In this document: piece by piece, positions 14,915 to 23,878 of the stretch
Numbering within the stretch: the stretch's first letter is position 1
How the letters are laid out: every line of letters begins with the position of its first letter
Source of the DNA: Cryomorphaceae bacterium
GTDB lineage: Bacteria > Bacteroidota > Bacteroidia > Flavobacteriales_D > SKUL01
Assembly: GCA_007695365.1 (NCBI GenBank)
Contig: REDV01000107.1
Coordinates: 1 to 43,739 of the forward strand
Reading direction: 5' to 3'
DNA length: 43,739 bases
The notes under the pieces: model-generated
What the model saw: the letters and a program-made list of their open reading frames with translations, nothing else
Database searches by the model: none
Told to the model about the DNA's origin: nothing
Program-made: the position numbers and the translations under genes

Positions 14915-16708
14915 TCATGTACCGGGTACAACAAATGTGTAACGCAGCACTTCGTCCTTTTCGTTGATGAGGAAGTTCTCTCGAGTTACCTTTGCTTCCG
15001 GGTAATGGTGCAGGTAAAAAGCTTCTACTATTTCGCCAAAATTCCAGTATTGGTCAGGATGCAAACGAAAATACCAAACCACAGGTTGTTCGCGGATGGC
15101 ATAGACACTTTGCTGCCCGGTGCCCGTGTAGCGCTCCATCAGGTTCTGATTGATGGGTGAGCCTGCCGTCCAGCCCAGGTGGTAGGCCCCTTCAAGAGCG
15201 TAGGGCAACGAGAACAAGGGATAGTGATTGAGTTCAAGCCAATTCACAAAAAACGCTTCATTTTGGTTTTGAATAAATTCGTACACCTGTTGGTCGCGCA
15301 CTATACGCTCTTCAATGGCGGTGGGGTAAATCCGCAAATGGCCCCATATCGGTATCAATACTCCGAGGGTAACAAGCGCGGTAACTGCTTGCTGAAGTTT
15401 TGTACTGTGTTTATCAACCAAACTGTTGGCCAGCTCAGTGACGTCGGTCAACAACACAATCAAAATGAAGAGGGGCAGGGTGAGTCCGTACAGAACCCAC
15501 GGTTTAAGCACGCCACCTCCGTACATCACCAATACATAGCCTATCACAAAAATGTATGTCGCATAAAGAGCAAACCAACGCACGAGGGTTTTTCCTTTAA
15601 AGTAGGTCCAGGCAAGCAGCAGCGCAAAGAAAATCCAGTATCGCTTTTGCGAAAGGGAGGAGAAAAAGTTGTTGAGGGCATTCACAAACTCGGCTACTGC
15701 GGTTTTTGAAAACGTTTTCTCCAAAAGCCCTATTCGCAGGTGTTGGTTGAGGTACACGATTTTCTCCATTTCAAAGCTCGGTGGACCCGGATCGAGGTTG
15801 AAATTTGCGGCAACCTCAAAATCGTCTTTGCTCCAACCCACTTCGCGAATCAAGACTTCCTGCATCTCCCAGTTAAAATGAGGGGTATCGGTAGTTGTGA
15901 TATTGGAGCGCAGGTTGTTGAAATGTTTATATGGTCCATAATCCGGGTGTTGCGCATAGCTATTGAGGTGGTACCTCGTGCTGATTCCTCCCGCGATGAA
16001 GATGATAGCCAACAAAAGTACCCGGGTATAGCATTTCCTGTGAAGCAAGTGTGCAATGATTGGTATCGAAAGCAGTACGAACATGATGAGCACCTGATGT
16101 CTGATGGCTGCTCCAAGCAGAATAAGGACCGTACCCAATGTAAACTGAATCCACGAGTTCTTGCGGGAGAATAATACGAGCATCAGACCACCAGCCAGGC
16201 AAACGGCGGCTACGCGCGTGAAATGGGGAATAAACAACGTAAAGACCACCAACAGAAACAGAAGCAGATGGCGGTTAATGGCTGCTATCCTTGTACTTTT
16301 TAAACTTGCAACAGCATATTGTAAAGCGGCATATCCGGTCCACAACGATGCAATCAGATAATAGGTGTACCAATTGATTTGAGGCTGCCATTCATACAAC
16401 AATCGAAGCAGCTTTCCTATGACCAGATGTGTGAAAATTAAGAACTCCAGGGGTTCACCCGATCGCGCGCCCGATGCAATAGCATTCATCGCAACATCAT
16501 CATTGGTTTCAAAAACGAGGGGAACAGTGAGGACAATAAGCAGAAATTCAGCTAAACAAACCAGCAACAGGCCGAAGGTTTTGGCAACACCGGGCGGTGA
16601 CAGCTCTGGAAGCTTTCCTTCAAACAGATAGTTTAACAATTTTTGAAAGGTCGGAAACACGAGAGTATTTGAGTTGGCCTTCGTTGGTGGCCAAAAATAG
16701 CAATTCAC
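14915..16708 (-). CDS. Polytopic GT-C-like membrane protein
   Basis: A protein of up to 597 residues with about ten or more hydrophobic segments (first near residues 44-66). A FETNDD motif at about residues 66-71, just after the first helix, is what GT-C glycosyltransferases (polyprenyl-phosphate sugar donors) use for metal/donor binding in their first extracytoplasmic loop. The C-terminal ~170 residues are soluble and probably periplasmic. It is therefore a candidate membrane glycosyltransferase, close to the polysaccharide locus, but no close family is recognised. The reading frame opens with GTG at 16708; a TATTTTTG box at 16692-16699 falls inside this opening, so a second GTG at 16660 may be the true start. 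Confidence 0.7.
   Translation of the reverse strand: MNCYFWPPTKANSNTLVFPTFQKLLNYLFEGKLPELSPPGVAKTFGLLLVCLAEFLLIVLTVPLVFETNDDVAMNAIASGARSGEPLEFLIFTHLVIGKLLRLLYEWQPQINWYTYYLIASLWTGYAALQYAVASLKSTRIAAINRHLLLFLLVVFTLFIPHFTRVAAVCLAGGLMLVLFSRKNSWIQFTLGTVLILLGAAIRHQVLIMFVLLSIPIIAHLLHRKCYTRVLLLAIIFIAGGISTRYHLNSYAQHPDYGPYKHFNNLRSNITTTDTPHFNWEMQEVLIREVGWSKDDFEVAANFNLDPGPPSFEMEKIVYLNQHLRIGLLEKTFSKTAVAEFVNALNNFFSSLSQKRYWIFFALLLAWTYFKGKTLVRWFALYATYIFVIGYVLVMYGGGVLKPWVLYGLTLPLFILIVLLTDVTELANSLVDKHSTKLQQAVTALVTLGVLIPIWGHLRIYPTAIEERIVRDQQVYEFIQNQNEAFFVNWLELNHYPLFSLPYALEGAYHLGWTAGSPINQNLMERYTGTGQQSVYAIREQPVVWYFRLHPDQYWNFGEIVEAFYLHHYPEAKVTRENFLINEKDEVLRYTFVVPGT
16692..16699 (-). promoter_or_regulatory. Possible -7 box of the GT-C-like gene
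   Basis: TATTTTTG on the minus strand fits TAnnTTTG. It overlaps the first codons of the longest frame and would favour the start at 16660. No TTG is seen at the -33 position. Confidence 0.3.
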
Positions 16709-16733
16709 TTCAGGAGCGGTAAACGAGGGTGGG

Positions 16734-16751
16734 CTTGGTAACCTTGGTAAC
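16734..16751. repeat. Tandem 9-bp repeat in divergent promoter region
   Basis: Two perfect adjacent copies of CTTGGTAAC (16734-16742 and 16743-16751) lie in the 77-base region between the divergent GT-C-like and porin genes. They could be a regulator-binding site, but this rests on position only. Confidence 0.35.
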
Positions 16752-16773
16752 CATAGTTGAGCAGTGTTCGTGG

Positions 16774-16781
16774 TAGTTTTG
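16774..16781 (+). promoter_or_regulatory. -7 box of the porin gene
   Basis: TAGTTTTG fits TAnnTTTG and ends four bases before the ATG at 16786, implying an almost leaderless transcript. No TTG lies at the ideal spacing; the nearest is 14 bases upstream. Confidence 0.45.
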
Positions 16782-16785
16782 CACC

Positions 16786-18174
16786 ATGATTCGCCCTCTG
16801 TTGATTGTGTTGGTGCTGGCCGCTGTGGTACTTGATGTCAGGTCTGAGGTGTCCTCCCCTGATACCACTGCTCGTGGCAAGGAGACTTTGAAGGAGTTTT
16901 TAATGGGTGGAAAACTCGATATTCATACCCGGTCGTTTTGGATGAGCACCATCAACCGGGGAGAACTGCTTGATTACAGTACCGCCGCTTTTGGTGCCGG
17001 ACTGGGCTACCACACGCCCGAGTGGAAAGGTTTTCAGGCAGGCTTCAGTGGTTTCTTCACTTTTCAACTCTATGAGCAAAATATAAGGTTGGCTGACCCA
17101 ACGACCGGAAACGTGAATCGTTACGAGATTTTGCTTTATGATATGAACGATTTGGACAATACCAGTGATCTTGACCGCCTGGAGGATCTTTATCTGGCCT
17201 ATCGCTACAAAAACCTGAGAGCCGTGTTCGGCAGGCAAACGGTAAACTCGCCGCTGCTAAATGCCCAGGACAACCGCATGCGCCCCAACCATTTTAGTGG
17301 TCTATCCTTGTATTACACCGGTAAAAAATGGGAGCTTCAGGGCGGCTTTTACACGCACGCTACCTTGCGTGGTACGGTTGATTGGTATTCCATCGAATCG
17401 TCTTTTGGGGTGTATCCGTTTGGGCGAAATCCTTTGGGTGTTCCATCGCAGTATCGCGACAATATCAGCAGCAGGGGAATTGGAATGCTTGGGGTAAAGT
17501 GGAAGCCTGTTTCCAACGCTTCGGTGCAGGTTTGGAATTACACCGCAGAGAATGTTTTCAACCTGGTTTTTGGGCAAGTGGATGCGAACATAGGCAAGGG
17601 ATCCTGGTTTGCCGTAACCGGAGTGCAGGGTTTCTACCAACTGCCCTTGCATTATGGCGGGAATTCAGACCCCATGAAATCATACATCGGTCATGATGAA
17701 ACCAGTCTTGGGATTGGAGCCAGAGCAGGGCTGAGCAACCGCAAACACACCCTCACTGTAAACATGCTGCGCGTGGACGAAAGAGGTCGTTTTCTTTTTC
17801 CGCGGGAATGGGGCCGGGAAGTTTTTTATGCCAGTTTGCCCCGGGAGCGCTTTGAAGGAAGCGGTGATTTGTGGGCATTGAATCTGCGTTATGAGCAGAG
17901 TTTAATGCGCGACCAACTCAAAACCATGTTTGCTTTGGGTACCACCCGTATGCCCAACGTGGATGATTTTGTTCACAACAAATATGGCGTGCCCTCATAC
18001 TACCATTTTGCAGCCAGCCTGGGCTATCACTTTCACGGCTATCTTGAGGGATTGGAGCTGATGTTTCTGGCAGTGAACAAAACAGCTCACAACCCCGACT
18101 CCGTCGCAGATATATACCGCATCAACCGAGTAGATATGTGGAACCTAAACGCGGTAATCAACTACCACTTCTAG
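16786..18174 (+). CDS. OprD-family-like outer-membrane porin
   Basis: A 462-residue protein with an N-terminal export signal (MIRPLLIVLVLAAVVLDVRS) and a long barrel-like mature part rich in alternating aromatic strands, ending in NLNAVINYHF with terminal Phe as expected for an outer-membrane barrel. Segments such as KLDIHTRSFWM near the start, AAFGAGLGYHTPEWKGFQAG and AVFGRQTVNSPLLNAQDNRMRPN resemble OprD-type specific porins. It probably admits small organic solutes across the outer membrane; the solute is unknown. It has its own promoter and is divergent from the GT-C-like gene. Its last 17 bases overlap the 3' end of the convergent glycosyltransferase gene. Confidence 0.8.
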   Translation: MIRPLLIVLVLAAVVLDVRSEVSSPDTTARGKETLKEFLMGGKLDIHTRSFWMSTINRGELLDYSTAAFGAGLGYHTPEWKGFQAGFSGFFTFQLYEQNIRLADPTTGNVNRYEILLYDMNDLDNTSDLDRLEDLYLAYRYKNLRAVFGRQTVNSPLLNAQDNRMRPNHFSGLSLYYTGKKWELQGGFYTHATLRGTVDWYSIESSFGVYPFGRNPLGVPSQYRDNISSRGIGMLGVKWKPVSNASVQVWNYTAENVFNLVFGQVDANIGKGSWFAVTGVQGFYQLPLHYGGNSDPMKSYIGHDETSLGIGARAGLSNRKHTLTVNMLRVDERGRFLFPREWGREVFYASLPRERFEGSGDLWALNLRYEQSLMRDQLKTMFALGTTRMPNVDDFVHNKYGVPSYYHFAASLGYHFHGYLEGLELMFLAVNKTAHNPDSVADIYRINRVDMWNLNAVINYHF

Positions 18175-19309
18175 TGCGAAGGATTTCCTCAAAACCAGAT
18201 ATAGTATCCTTCACAACCTTTTCCCAGGTAAACCTTGAACGAATAAGCTGTTGAGCAGCAGATTTTTTTTGACTCAGCGCTAAATCAGTGCAAGCGTCTT
18301 TCATGGCCGCGGCCAATTCATCCACTCTGCCAGGCTTAATGAGCCAACCTGTTTTTGTATTCACCAATTCGGCTACGGCGCCTACATCACTGGCAATAAC
18401 GGCAAGTCCGCGGGCCATTGCTTCCAAAATGACAGTGGGCATGCCCTCAGCCAGACTGGGGCAGAGCAGCACATCGCAACCGTCAAGAATTTGTTTAAGC
18501 CGCTCTTCGTCAGATACTGCCCCGTGAAAGGTGTGAAGGGGAGATGATACCTGCTCCTGGGGCGGAATGGGCCCAACAAAGTCAATATGCGCATAGTGAT
18601 TGTCGAGATACTTTGATGCCTCAAACAGATATTGAAGCCCTTTTCGGGCCTCATTTCTACCCACAAAAACAAAGCGGGTTATGCGGTTGTCTTTTTTTTC
18701 GGTGGATGATTCCGTGCTCAACCATTTGGAGTCTAGCCCAATAGATTGCACTATGATTCGGTTTTGAGGAACGAAAGCTCCGAGAATCTCAGTGAGCTTG
18801 CCGCCCAATGAGTAGCAGTAATCCGAATGCAGGATAATGAAGCGCGCCGGTCCGCGTAATAGTTTTTGCTCAAGTTTTGTTCTTGTGGTGAGGGCCGGCT
18901 GAAACATCTCCAACCCGTGCAGGTTGGATAGAAGTGGCGTGTTCAGTTTTCCGCGTTGCTTTGCACCTGCAAATGCCCAACAAGTCAGCCCTTGCGCATA
19001 AATCAAATCAGGTGGCTCATTCTTCAGAAACAAGCGGTAAAGTTGCTGGCTATACTTCCACGACGAACGAACATAGTGCCCTGGAAGCCGGATGCTTTTG
19101 GGGAATTCAACCCGATGGAAGTAAATCCGCGATTTTTCATCCTCGGTGTACCTGCTTTGAATGGTTTCGCGCGATGAATCCGGAGACGTGTAGTACAGAT
19201 CAACCTCAACACCACTTCGAGATAAAAACCTGGCCAGGAAGTAGGAATGCTTCTGCATACCTCCCATTACATCAGGAAAAATTCCATCGGTGAGCAGGGC
19301 AATCTTCAT
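18158..19309 (-). CDS. GT4-family glycosyltransferase
   Basis: A 383-residue protein of GT-B fold. The N-terminal domain begins MKIALLTDGIFPDVMGGMQKHSYFLARFL, the Gly-rich acceptor loop typical of GT4. The C-terminal nucleotide-sugar domain has RFVFVGRNEARKGLQYL and the donor-binding E-x7-E motif (EGMPTVILE, around residue 288), followed by GLAVIASDVGAVAELV. It would transfer a sugar from a nucleotide donor to a lipid-linked glycan in the cytoplasm. It faces away from the plus-strand polysaccharide operon but adjoins it; a TACCTTCG box at 19327-19334 is a possible promoter. The last 17 bases overlap the porin gene. Sugar specificity cannot be read. Confidence 0.92.
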   Translation of the reverse strand: MKIALLTDGIFPDVMGGMQKHSYFLARFLSRSGVEVDLYYTSPDSSRETIQSRYTEDEKSRIYFHRVEFPKSIRLPGHYVRSSWKYSQQLYRLFLKNEPPDLIYAQGLTCWAFAGAKQRGKLNTPLLSNLHGLEMFQPALTTRTKLEQKLLRGPARFIILHSDYCYSLGGKLTEILGAFVPQNRIIVQSIGLDSKWLSTESSTEKKDNRITRFVFVGRNEARKGLQYLFEASKYLDNHYAHIDFVGPIPPQEQVSSPLHTFHGAVSDEERLKQILDGCDVLLCPSLAEGMPTVILEAMARGLAVIASDVGAVAELVNTKTGWLIKPGRVDELAAAMKDACTDLALSQKKSAAQQLIRSRFTWEKVVKDTISGFEEILRTRSGS

Positions 19310-19326
19310 CCTTCAAGAGTGAGCGC

Positions 19327-19334
19327 CGAAGGTA
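19327..19334 (-). promoter_or_regulatory. Possible -7 box of the GT4 gene
   Basis: TACCTTCG on the minus strand differs by one base from TAnnTTTG and lies 17 bases before the ATG at 19309. No -33 TTG at ideal spacing. The rest of the 123-base divergent gap also holds a TTCCTTTG at 19411-19418, a possible box for the ABC gene. Confidence 0.3.
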
Positions 19335-19432
19335 TGAAAGTTTTCGGCCTGTAATTGGGCTGACATCAATTGAGGAAGCGAATTATCCCGCGTCGTTGTG
19401 GGTTATTTTGTTCCTTTGTCCGGGTAAAAACA

Positions 19433-21223
19433 ATGAACGGGAGCCGCGCCAGTTTTAAGAAGCTGTTCAGGTACTACGGATTTTTCCATAAGTACCTGGG
19501 ATACAAAATTGTATTTGCTTTGTTAATCAGCATAGTAGCCACCATTCTGGATGGTTTCGGTCTGACTATGTTTCTTCCTTTGCTGCAGAGTTTTGAATCG
19601 GGTACGGTTAATCCGGATGACTTAGGAAACCTGAGTTTTCTCATTTCATTTATTGGCTGGTTTGGGTTGGATGTAAGTGTTCAATCTGTTCTTATTGTGA
19701 TGATTGCGTTGTTTTGTGCCAAAGGAATTCTCAAGTATTTTGAGATTACATACAGGGTTGGCTTGCGCTACATGTTTACCAAATTGCTCAGATTCCAGCA
19801 GATAGATTTACTTGCAGGGTTGAAATACGAGTATTTTGTGCGTTCAGATGCCGGCCGGATTCAAAATACCCTGAGTGCAGAAATTGGTAAGGTCGTGAGT
19901 GCCTTTGCAGATTATTTGCTGAGCCTGCAAAACATGGTCATTCTTATCGTTTATTTTTTTCTGGCCTTGATGGCCAATGCTGAGTTAGCTTTATTGGTTG
20001 GAATTGGAGGAGTGCTTACCAATTTTCTGTTTCTTCCGTTTTATCGCAAGTCAAAAGAGCTTTCACGTAAACATACCGCGATAAGCCATAAGTTTCAAAG
20101 TCTTCTCATTCAGCAAGTGGCACTATTTAAGTACCTTAAGGCAATCGGAAGAGCCAGCTTCTACGGAGAAAAGGTAAAGGGGAGGGTTGATGAACTTGAG
20201 GAAACAAGTAAGAAAATTGGCAAGCTTGGCTCATTGCTCGAATCGGGTCGTGAACCACTGGTAATGCTGGTGATTGTAGGTGTCATCTTTCTCGAAGTTA
20301 AGTTTTTAGGGCGAGGTTTGGCTTCGTTTATGCTGAGCCTTTTATTTCTATACCGGGGTATGGGTTACCTGATGTTGCTTCAAACACAATGGAATTCATT
20401 CCTTGGTTCAACCGGTGCGCTCGAGAATGTGTCTGCCTTTATCAACGAGTTGGGTGAATACCAGGAGAATTTCGAAAAAGGTTCGATGCCGCCCCTTAAG
20501 GAAGGCATAGAAGTTAAAGCAGTGGATTTCGGTTATGAAAACACCATACTGCACAACATAAATTTGAAAATCGCCATACGGCAAACGGTTGCCATTGTAG
20601 GGGAGAGCGGAAGTGGAAAAACCACGCTGGTGAATTTGATTTGTGGGTTGATACCACCCGGTAAAGGGGAAATTCTGATAGACGGGAAGAATCTTCATGA
20701 CTGCGATGTCCGTACCTATCAAAAACAGATAGGTTACATCACCCAGGAGCCAATGATGTTTAGCGATTCGATTTTCAACAACGTTACCCTTTGGGATGAA
20801 AAAAGTCCGGCAAACGTTGAGCGGTTTTGGCGAGCTTTGAAAAGGGCGGCTATCGACGATTTTGTTGGTAGCTTGAGCGAAAAGGAAGACTCTCCGCTTG
20901 GCTCACGGGGAGTCTTGGTGAGTGGGGGGCAAAAGCAGCGCCTGGCAATAGCCCGCGAGTTTTACAAAGACGTTGAAGTGATGATTCTTGACGAAGCCAC
21001 GGCTGCTCTGGACTCAGAAAATGAACTGATTGTACAACAAAGCATGGAGGAGCTCAAAGGCAAGGCTACATTTATCATGGTAGCACACCGTCTGGCCACA
21101 GTGCGGATTGCAGATATGATTGTACTTTTAAAAGACGGAAGAGTTGAAAGAATGGGAAGCTATGATGAACTCATGCAGCAATCGGAAAGCTTCCGCAAGA
21201 TGGTTCAATTACAAGAGCTGTAA
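19433..21223 (+). CDS. MsbA/PglK-like ABC exporter (fused TMD-NBD)
   Basis: A 596-residue half-transporter from the ATG at 19433; a longer frame from a TTG at 19370 adds 21 residues unlike a transporter N-terminus. Residues 1-330 form the six-helix transmembrane domain. The ATPase domain has Walker A GESGSGKTT (about 390-398), the signature LVSGGQKQR (about 495-503), Walker B MILDEATAALDS, and the switch His in MVAHRLATV. Such homodimeric exporters flip lipid A precursors or lipid-linked oligosaccharides. With a ligase/polymerase and glycosyltransferases directly downstream, flipping a lipid-linked glycan is the likely job here; no Wzx-type flippase is seen in the window. Confidence 0.9.
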   Translation: MNGSRASFKKLFRYYGFFHKYLGYKIVFALLISIVATILDGFGLTMFLPLLQSFESGTVNPDDLGNLSFLISFIGWFGLDVSVQSVLIVMIALFCAKGILKYFEITYRVGLRYMFTKLLRFQQIDLLAGLKYEYFVRSDAGRIQNTLSAEIGKVVSAFADYLLSLQNMVILIVYFFLALMANAELALLVGIGGVLTNFLFLPFYRKSKELSRKHTAISHKFQSLLIQQVALFKYLKAIGRASFYGEKVKGRVDELEETSKKIGKLGSLLESGREPLVMLVIVGVIFLEVKFLGRGLASFMLSLLFLYRGMGYLMLLQTQWNSFLGSTGALENVSAFINELGEYQENFEKGSMPPLKEGIEVKAVDFGYENTILHNINLKIAIRQTVAIVGESGSGKTTLVNLICGLIPPGKGEILIDGKNLHDCDVRTYQKQIGYITQEPMMFSDSIFNNVTLWDEKSPANVERFWRALKRAAIDDFVGSLSEKEDSPLGSRGVLVSGGQKQRLAIAREFYKDVEVMILDEATAALDSENELIVQQSMEELKGKATFIMVAHRLATVRIADMIVLLKDGRVERMGSYDELMQQSESFRKMVQLQEL

Positions 21224-21263
21224 TTCATGCTGGTCGCCAAAATGATTTCGCATTGAATATCGT

Positions 21264-21271
21264 TACCTTTG
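21264..21271 (+). promoter_or_regulatory. -7 box before the O-antigen ligase gene
   Basis: TACCTTTG matches TAnnTTTG in the 91-base gap after the ABC exporter and ends 43 bases before the GTG start at 21315. A TTG at the expected -33 distance is absent, so this may be an internal promoter of moderate strength. Confidence 0.4.
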
Positions 21272-21314
21272 ACCAGACCAGGTGCTTTAGGCGCTGTAAA
21301 ACCTCGCATTTGTT

Positions 21315-22703
21315 GTGAACATCAGAGAGAAAATCGCTCATAACTTAGATCTCTATCTGATTCTTTTCTCGTGGCCTCTCGTTGCTGCTGTTACTCCCTC
21401 TATTGTTGCGGTAGTTTGGTCGATTATCACTTTTTTAGCGCTATTAAAAGCAGGAGACCGCACCAAGGTACTTATTGCTTTTATGGCCATGCTCCTCATG
21501 AGCGATTCCCGAGGAAGGCTTTTCGGCTTCGCTGCCACGGCCAAAATCGCCGTTGTGCTATTCTTGTTTTTGCACGTTGTGAAGAATTTTGCTACGTACA
21601 AGAGCCAGTATGCCAAGATTTACTTGTATTTCTTGCCGTTTATTGCGTATGCTCTGCTAACCAACTTGTGGGCCAATGATCCGATAACCGGTTTTCAAAA
21701 ATCGCTTTCTTATGCGCTCATACTTTTTACCGTGCCATTGTACTTTATGAAGGCACTGGGGGATAACAAGGATCTGGCAGCAGACCTTTTTCTCTACATG
21801 ATTGCTGTGTTGTCCATAGGTTTTGTTCTTTACGTTCTAATCCCCGATTTCGTGCAACTTATGGGGCGGTATCGCGGGTTGTTGGGTAATCCCAATGGTT
21901 TGGGGATGTTTGTGGTGGTCACAGGACTTCTTGCCTACATTCTGTACCAAAGCTCGGATAAGAATGTTTCAGTGAAAACCTTGTTCCTGGTTGCTTTGAT
22001 CTTGGCACTTATGAGCATTGCACTTACCAGAAGTCGAACCTCGTTGTTTGTAATGCTAATGTTCATTTTGTTTAGCAGGTTAAGGTATTTTACCAATATC
22101 GCATCTGTTGCCGTTTTTGTTGTGCTGGTGGTTGGATATGAAGTGCTGCTTTCACAAATTCCTATCATTGCCATGGCATTGGGGCTTGAAGAGTATCTGC
22201 GGCTCGAAACGCTGGAATCCGGCTCTGGCAGACAGGTAGCATGGGATTATGCACTTTTTCAGATAGAGAAGGTATATTTTACCGGAGGAGGATTTGGCTA
22301 CACTGAATTTCTATACAAAAGAGATTACCATGAGCTCAGCATGCTTGGACACCAGGGTAATGCTCACAACACTTACCTCACTTTGTGGCTTGATACCGGC
22401 ATCATCGGTTTAGCACTTTTTGTGCTAGGTATGATCAGAACTGTTTTTGTGGCCGCTCGTCGCAGCAGTTGGGCGTTGCCTTATTTTTTCCCGATTATTT
22501 TCACAAGCTACTATGAGTCCTGGCTGGCAGCGTCTTTAAACCCTTTTACCTCCGTTTTTTTGATGTCACTCTGTTTTATGTTGAAGCCTGAAGGTGCAGT
22601 GGATGAAGTGCAAGAGAAAGAAGAGCCCAGTGCCCCAGAGCGTAATGAAGTTCTGAATCCGAGTATTACGCTCATGCCTGAGGCCCCGAAAAAATTGGGA
22701 TAG
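21315..22703 (+). CDS. O-antigen ligase/polymerase-family (Wzy/WaaL) protein
   Basis: A 462-residue polytopic protein with about eleven hydrophobic segments. It shows the O-antigen ligase/polymerase pattern: LLGNPNGLGMF (around residue 195), LTRSRTSLFV (around 238), and the large periplasmic loop with GSGRQVAWDYAL, GFGYTEF and the conserved His-containing GHQGNAHNTYLTLWLDTGIIGL. It uses lipid-linked glycans in the periplasm, either polymerising repeat units or ligating chains to a lipid core; the two activities cannot be told apart by eye. The start is a GTG. The last ~45 residues are a polar, Glu-rich cytoplasmic tail. Confidence 0.88.
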   Translation: MNIREKIAHNLDLYLILFSWPLVAAVTPSIVAVVWSIITFLALLKAGDRTKVLIAFMAMLLMSDSRGRLFGFAATAKIAVVLFLFLHVVKNFATYKSQYAKIYLYFLPFIAYALLTNLWANDPITGFQKSLSYALILFTVPLYFMKALGDNKDLAADLFLYMIAVLSIGFVLYVLIPDFVQLMGRYRGLLGNPNGLGMFVVVTGLLAYILYQSSDKNVSVKTLFLVALILALMSIALTRSRTSLFVMLMFILFSRLRYFTNIASVAVFVVLVVGYEVLLSQIPIIAMALGLEEYLRLETLESGSGRQVAWDYALFQIEKVYFTGGGFGYTEFLYKRDYHELSMLGHQGNAHNTYLTLWLDTGIIGLALFVLGMIRTVFVAARRSSWALPYFFPIIFTSYYESWLAASLNPFTSVFLMSLCFMLKPEGAVDEVQEKEEPSAPERNEVLNPSITLMPEAPKKLG

Positions 22704-22790
22704 CTAAGCTTCTTTTTAATGAGCCAGTGAACGAACAAAAACGGTCTTACTATCTTTCGACCCAATTAAAGCATTGTTTCAAAAAAGCAG

Positions 22791-23840
22791 ATGAGATTCG
22801 CAATTCTCTACACAGAGTTGGCCGCTTATACGGTTTCTTGTCTGAATGCAGCATCCAACCGTGGCATTGAAATTCGGGTTTATAGGTACCCTGTACACAA
22901 AGAAGCACCGTTTGCCCTTAAGCTAAATCCGGAAATTGAGGTCGTAGAACGGAATCAGAAGTCCGACAGTCAGATTGCAAATGAGTTGGTTGAGTGGAAA
23001 CCGGATCTGGTGCTGGTGAGCGGATGGAGAGATAAGGGATATCTAAAATGCGGAAATGTACTGGCAAAAAAAATACCGTTTATCCTGGGACTGGATAACC
23101 CATGGCATGGAGGGGTGCGGCAATGGATGGCGGCATTGTACAGTCGTGCTTTCCTCAAGAACACCTTTACCCATTGTTGGGTTCCGGGAGATAAACAGGT
23201 GAAGTACGCCCGAAAACTTGGATTTGCAGCAAACCGCATTCAAACAGGGGCGTACAGTGCGGATATTTCACTCTTCAATAGACAATATGAAGAAAACCGG
23301 TCTGGTAAAACACATCGTTTTCCTAAAAGGTTTCTGTACGTTGGACGCTACCTGAGCTTTAAAGGTACCCAAGAGCTTTGGGAAGCTTTCAAGGAGTTCC
23401 GCCAACGTGGTAACCACGCCTGGGAACTTTGGTGCGCCGGTACAGGTGCAGAGTTTGAACAACGTGACCAATCAGAGGGCATCAAGCATTTTGGTTTCCT
23501 GCAACCCGAAGAACTGCGAAAGGTGATTGAGCAGTCAGGTGTTTTTGTATTGCCGAGCCGAAAAGAACCCTGGGGTGTAGTGGTACAGGAGTTCGCCGCA
23601 GCCGGGTTTCCGCTTGTTTGCAGTGAAGCGGTTGGTGCCGCAGATACTTTTTTAAGAGAAGGAGAAAACGGGTTTTTGTTTAAAACACAATCTGTAGAGA
23701 GCCTTTTAAAAGCCATGGAAAAAATTGCTGCCTTGAGTGATGAACAGCTTGTGCTAATGGGCGACAAAAGCCACCAACTCGCGCAACAGATTACTCCCGA
23801 CACGTGGGTGCAGACCCTTTACCGCTTTCTTGACAATTAA
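22791..23840 (+). CDS. GT4-family glycosyltransferase
   Basis: A 349-residue GT-B enzyme. The N-terminal domain begins MRFAILYTELAAYTVSCLNAA; the C-terminal domain carries RFLYVGRYLSFKGTQEL (start of the donor-binding half, around residue 180), then the E-x7-E motif SRKEPWGVVVQEF (around 256-268) and GENGFLF. It probably adds a sugar to the lipid-linked glycan in the cytoplasm. It sits 87 bases after the ligase gene with a near-consensus TATCTTTC box at 22751-22758, and 38 bases before the epimerase. Donor and acceptor are unknown. Confidence 0.9.
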   Translation: MRFAILYTELAAYTVSCLNAASNRGIEIRVYRYPVHKEAPFALKLNPEIEVVERNQKSDSQIANELVEWKPDLVLVSGWRDKGYLKCGNVLAKKIPFILGLDNPWHGGVRQWMAALYSRAFLKNTFTHCWVPGDKQVKYARKLGFAANRIQTGAYSADISLFNRQYEENRSGKTHRFPKRFLYVGRYLSFKGTQELWEAFKEFRQRGNHAWELWCAGTGAEFEQRDQSEGIKHFGFLQPEELRKVIEQSGVFVLPSRKEPWGVVVQEFAAAGFPLVCSEAVGAADTFLREGENGFLFKTQSVESLLKAMEKIAALSDEQLVLMGDKSHQLAQQITPDTWVQTLYRFLDN

Positions 23841-23843
23841 ACG

Positions 23844-23851
23844 TAACTTTG
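23844..23851 (+). promoter_or_regulatory. -7 box before the epimerase gene
   Basis: TAACTTTG matches TAnnTTTG and ends 27 bases before the ATG at 23879. It could drive epimerase, amidotransferase and the two following glycosyltransferases, which overlap one another. The only nearby TTG is at 11 bases spacing. Confidence 0.45.
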
Positions 23852-23878
23852 ACTAACGCCAAAACATAAATCATCCTC

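Noticed and set aside
15179-15709. 176-codon plus-strand frame
   Set aside because: Antisense to the polytopic GT-C-like protein; composition is not protein-like.
19325-19348. GCCGAA/TTCGGC inverted repeat between divergent genes
   Set aside because: Six-base stem with a 12-base loop, overlapping a possible -7 box; too weak to call as an operator or terminator.
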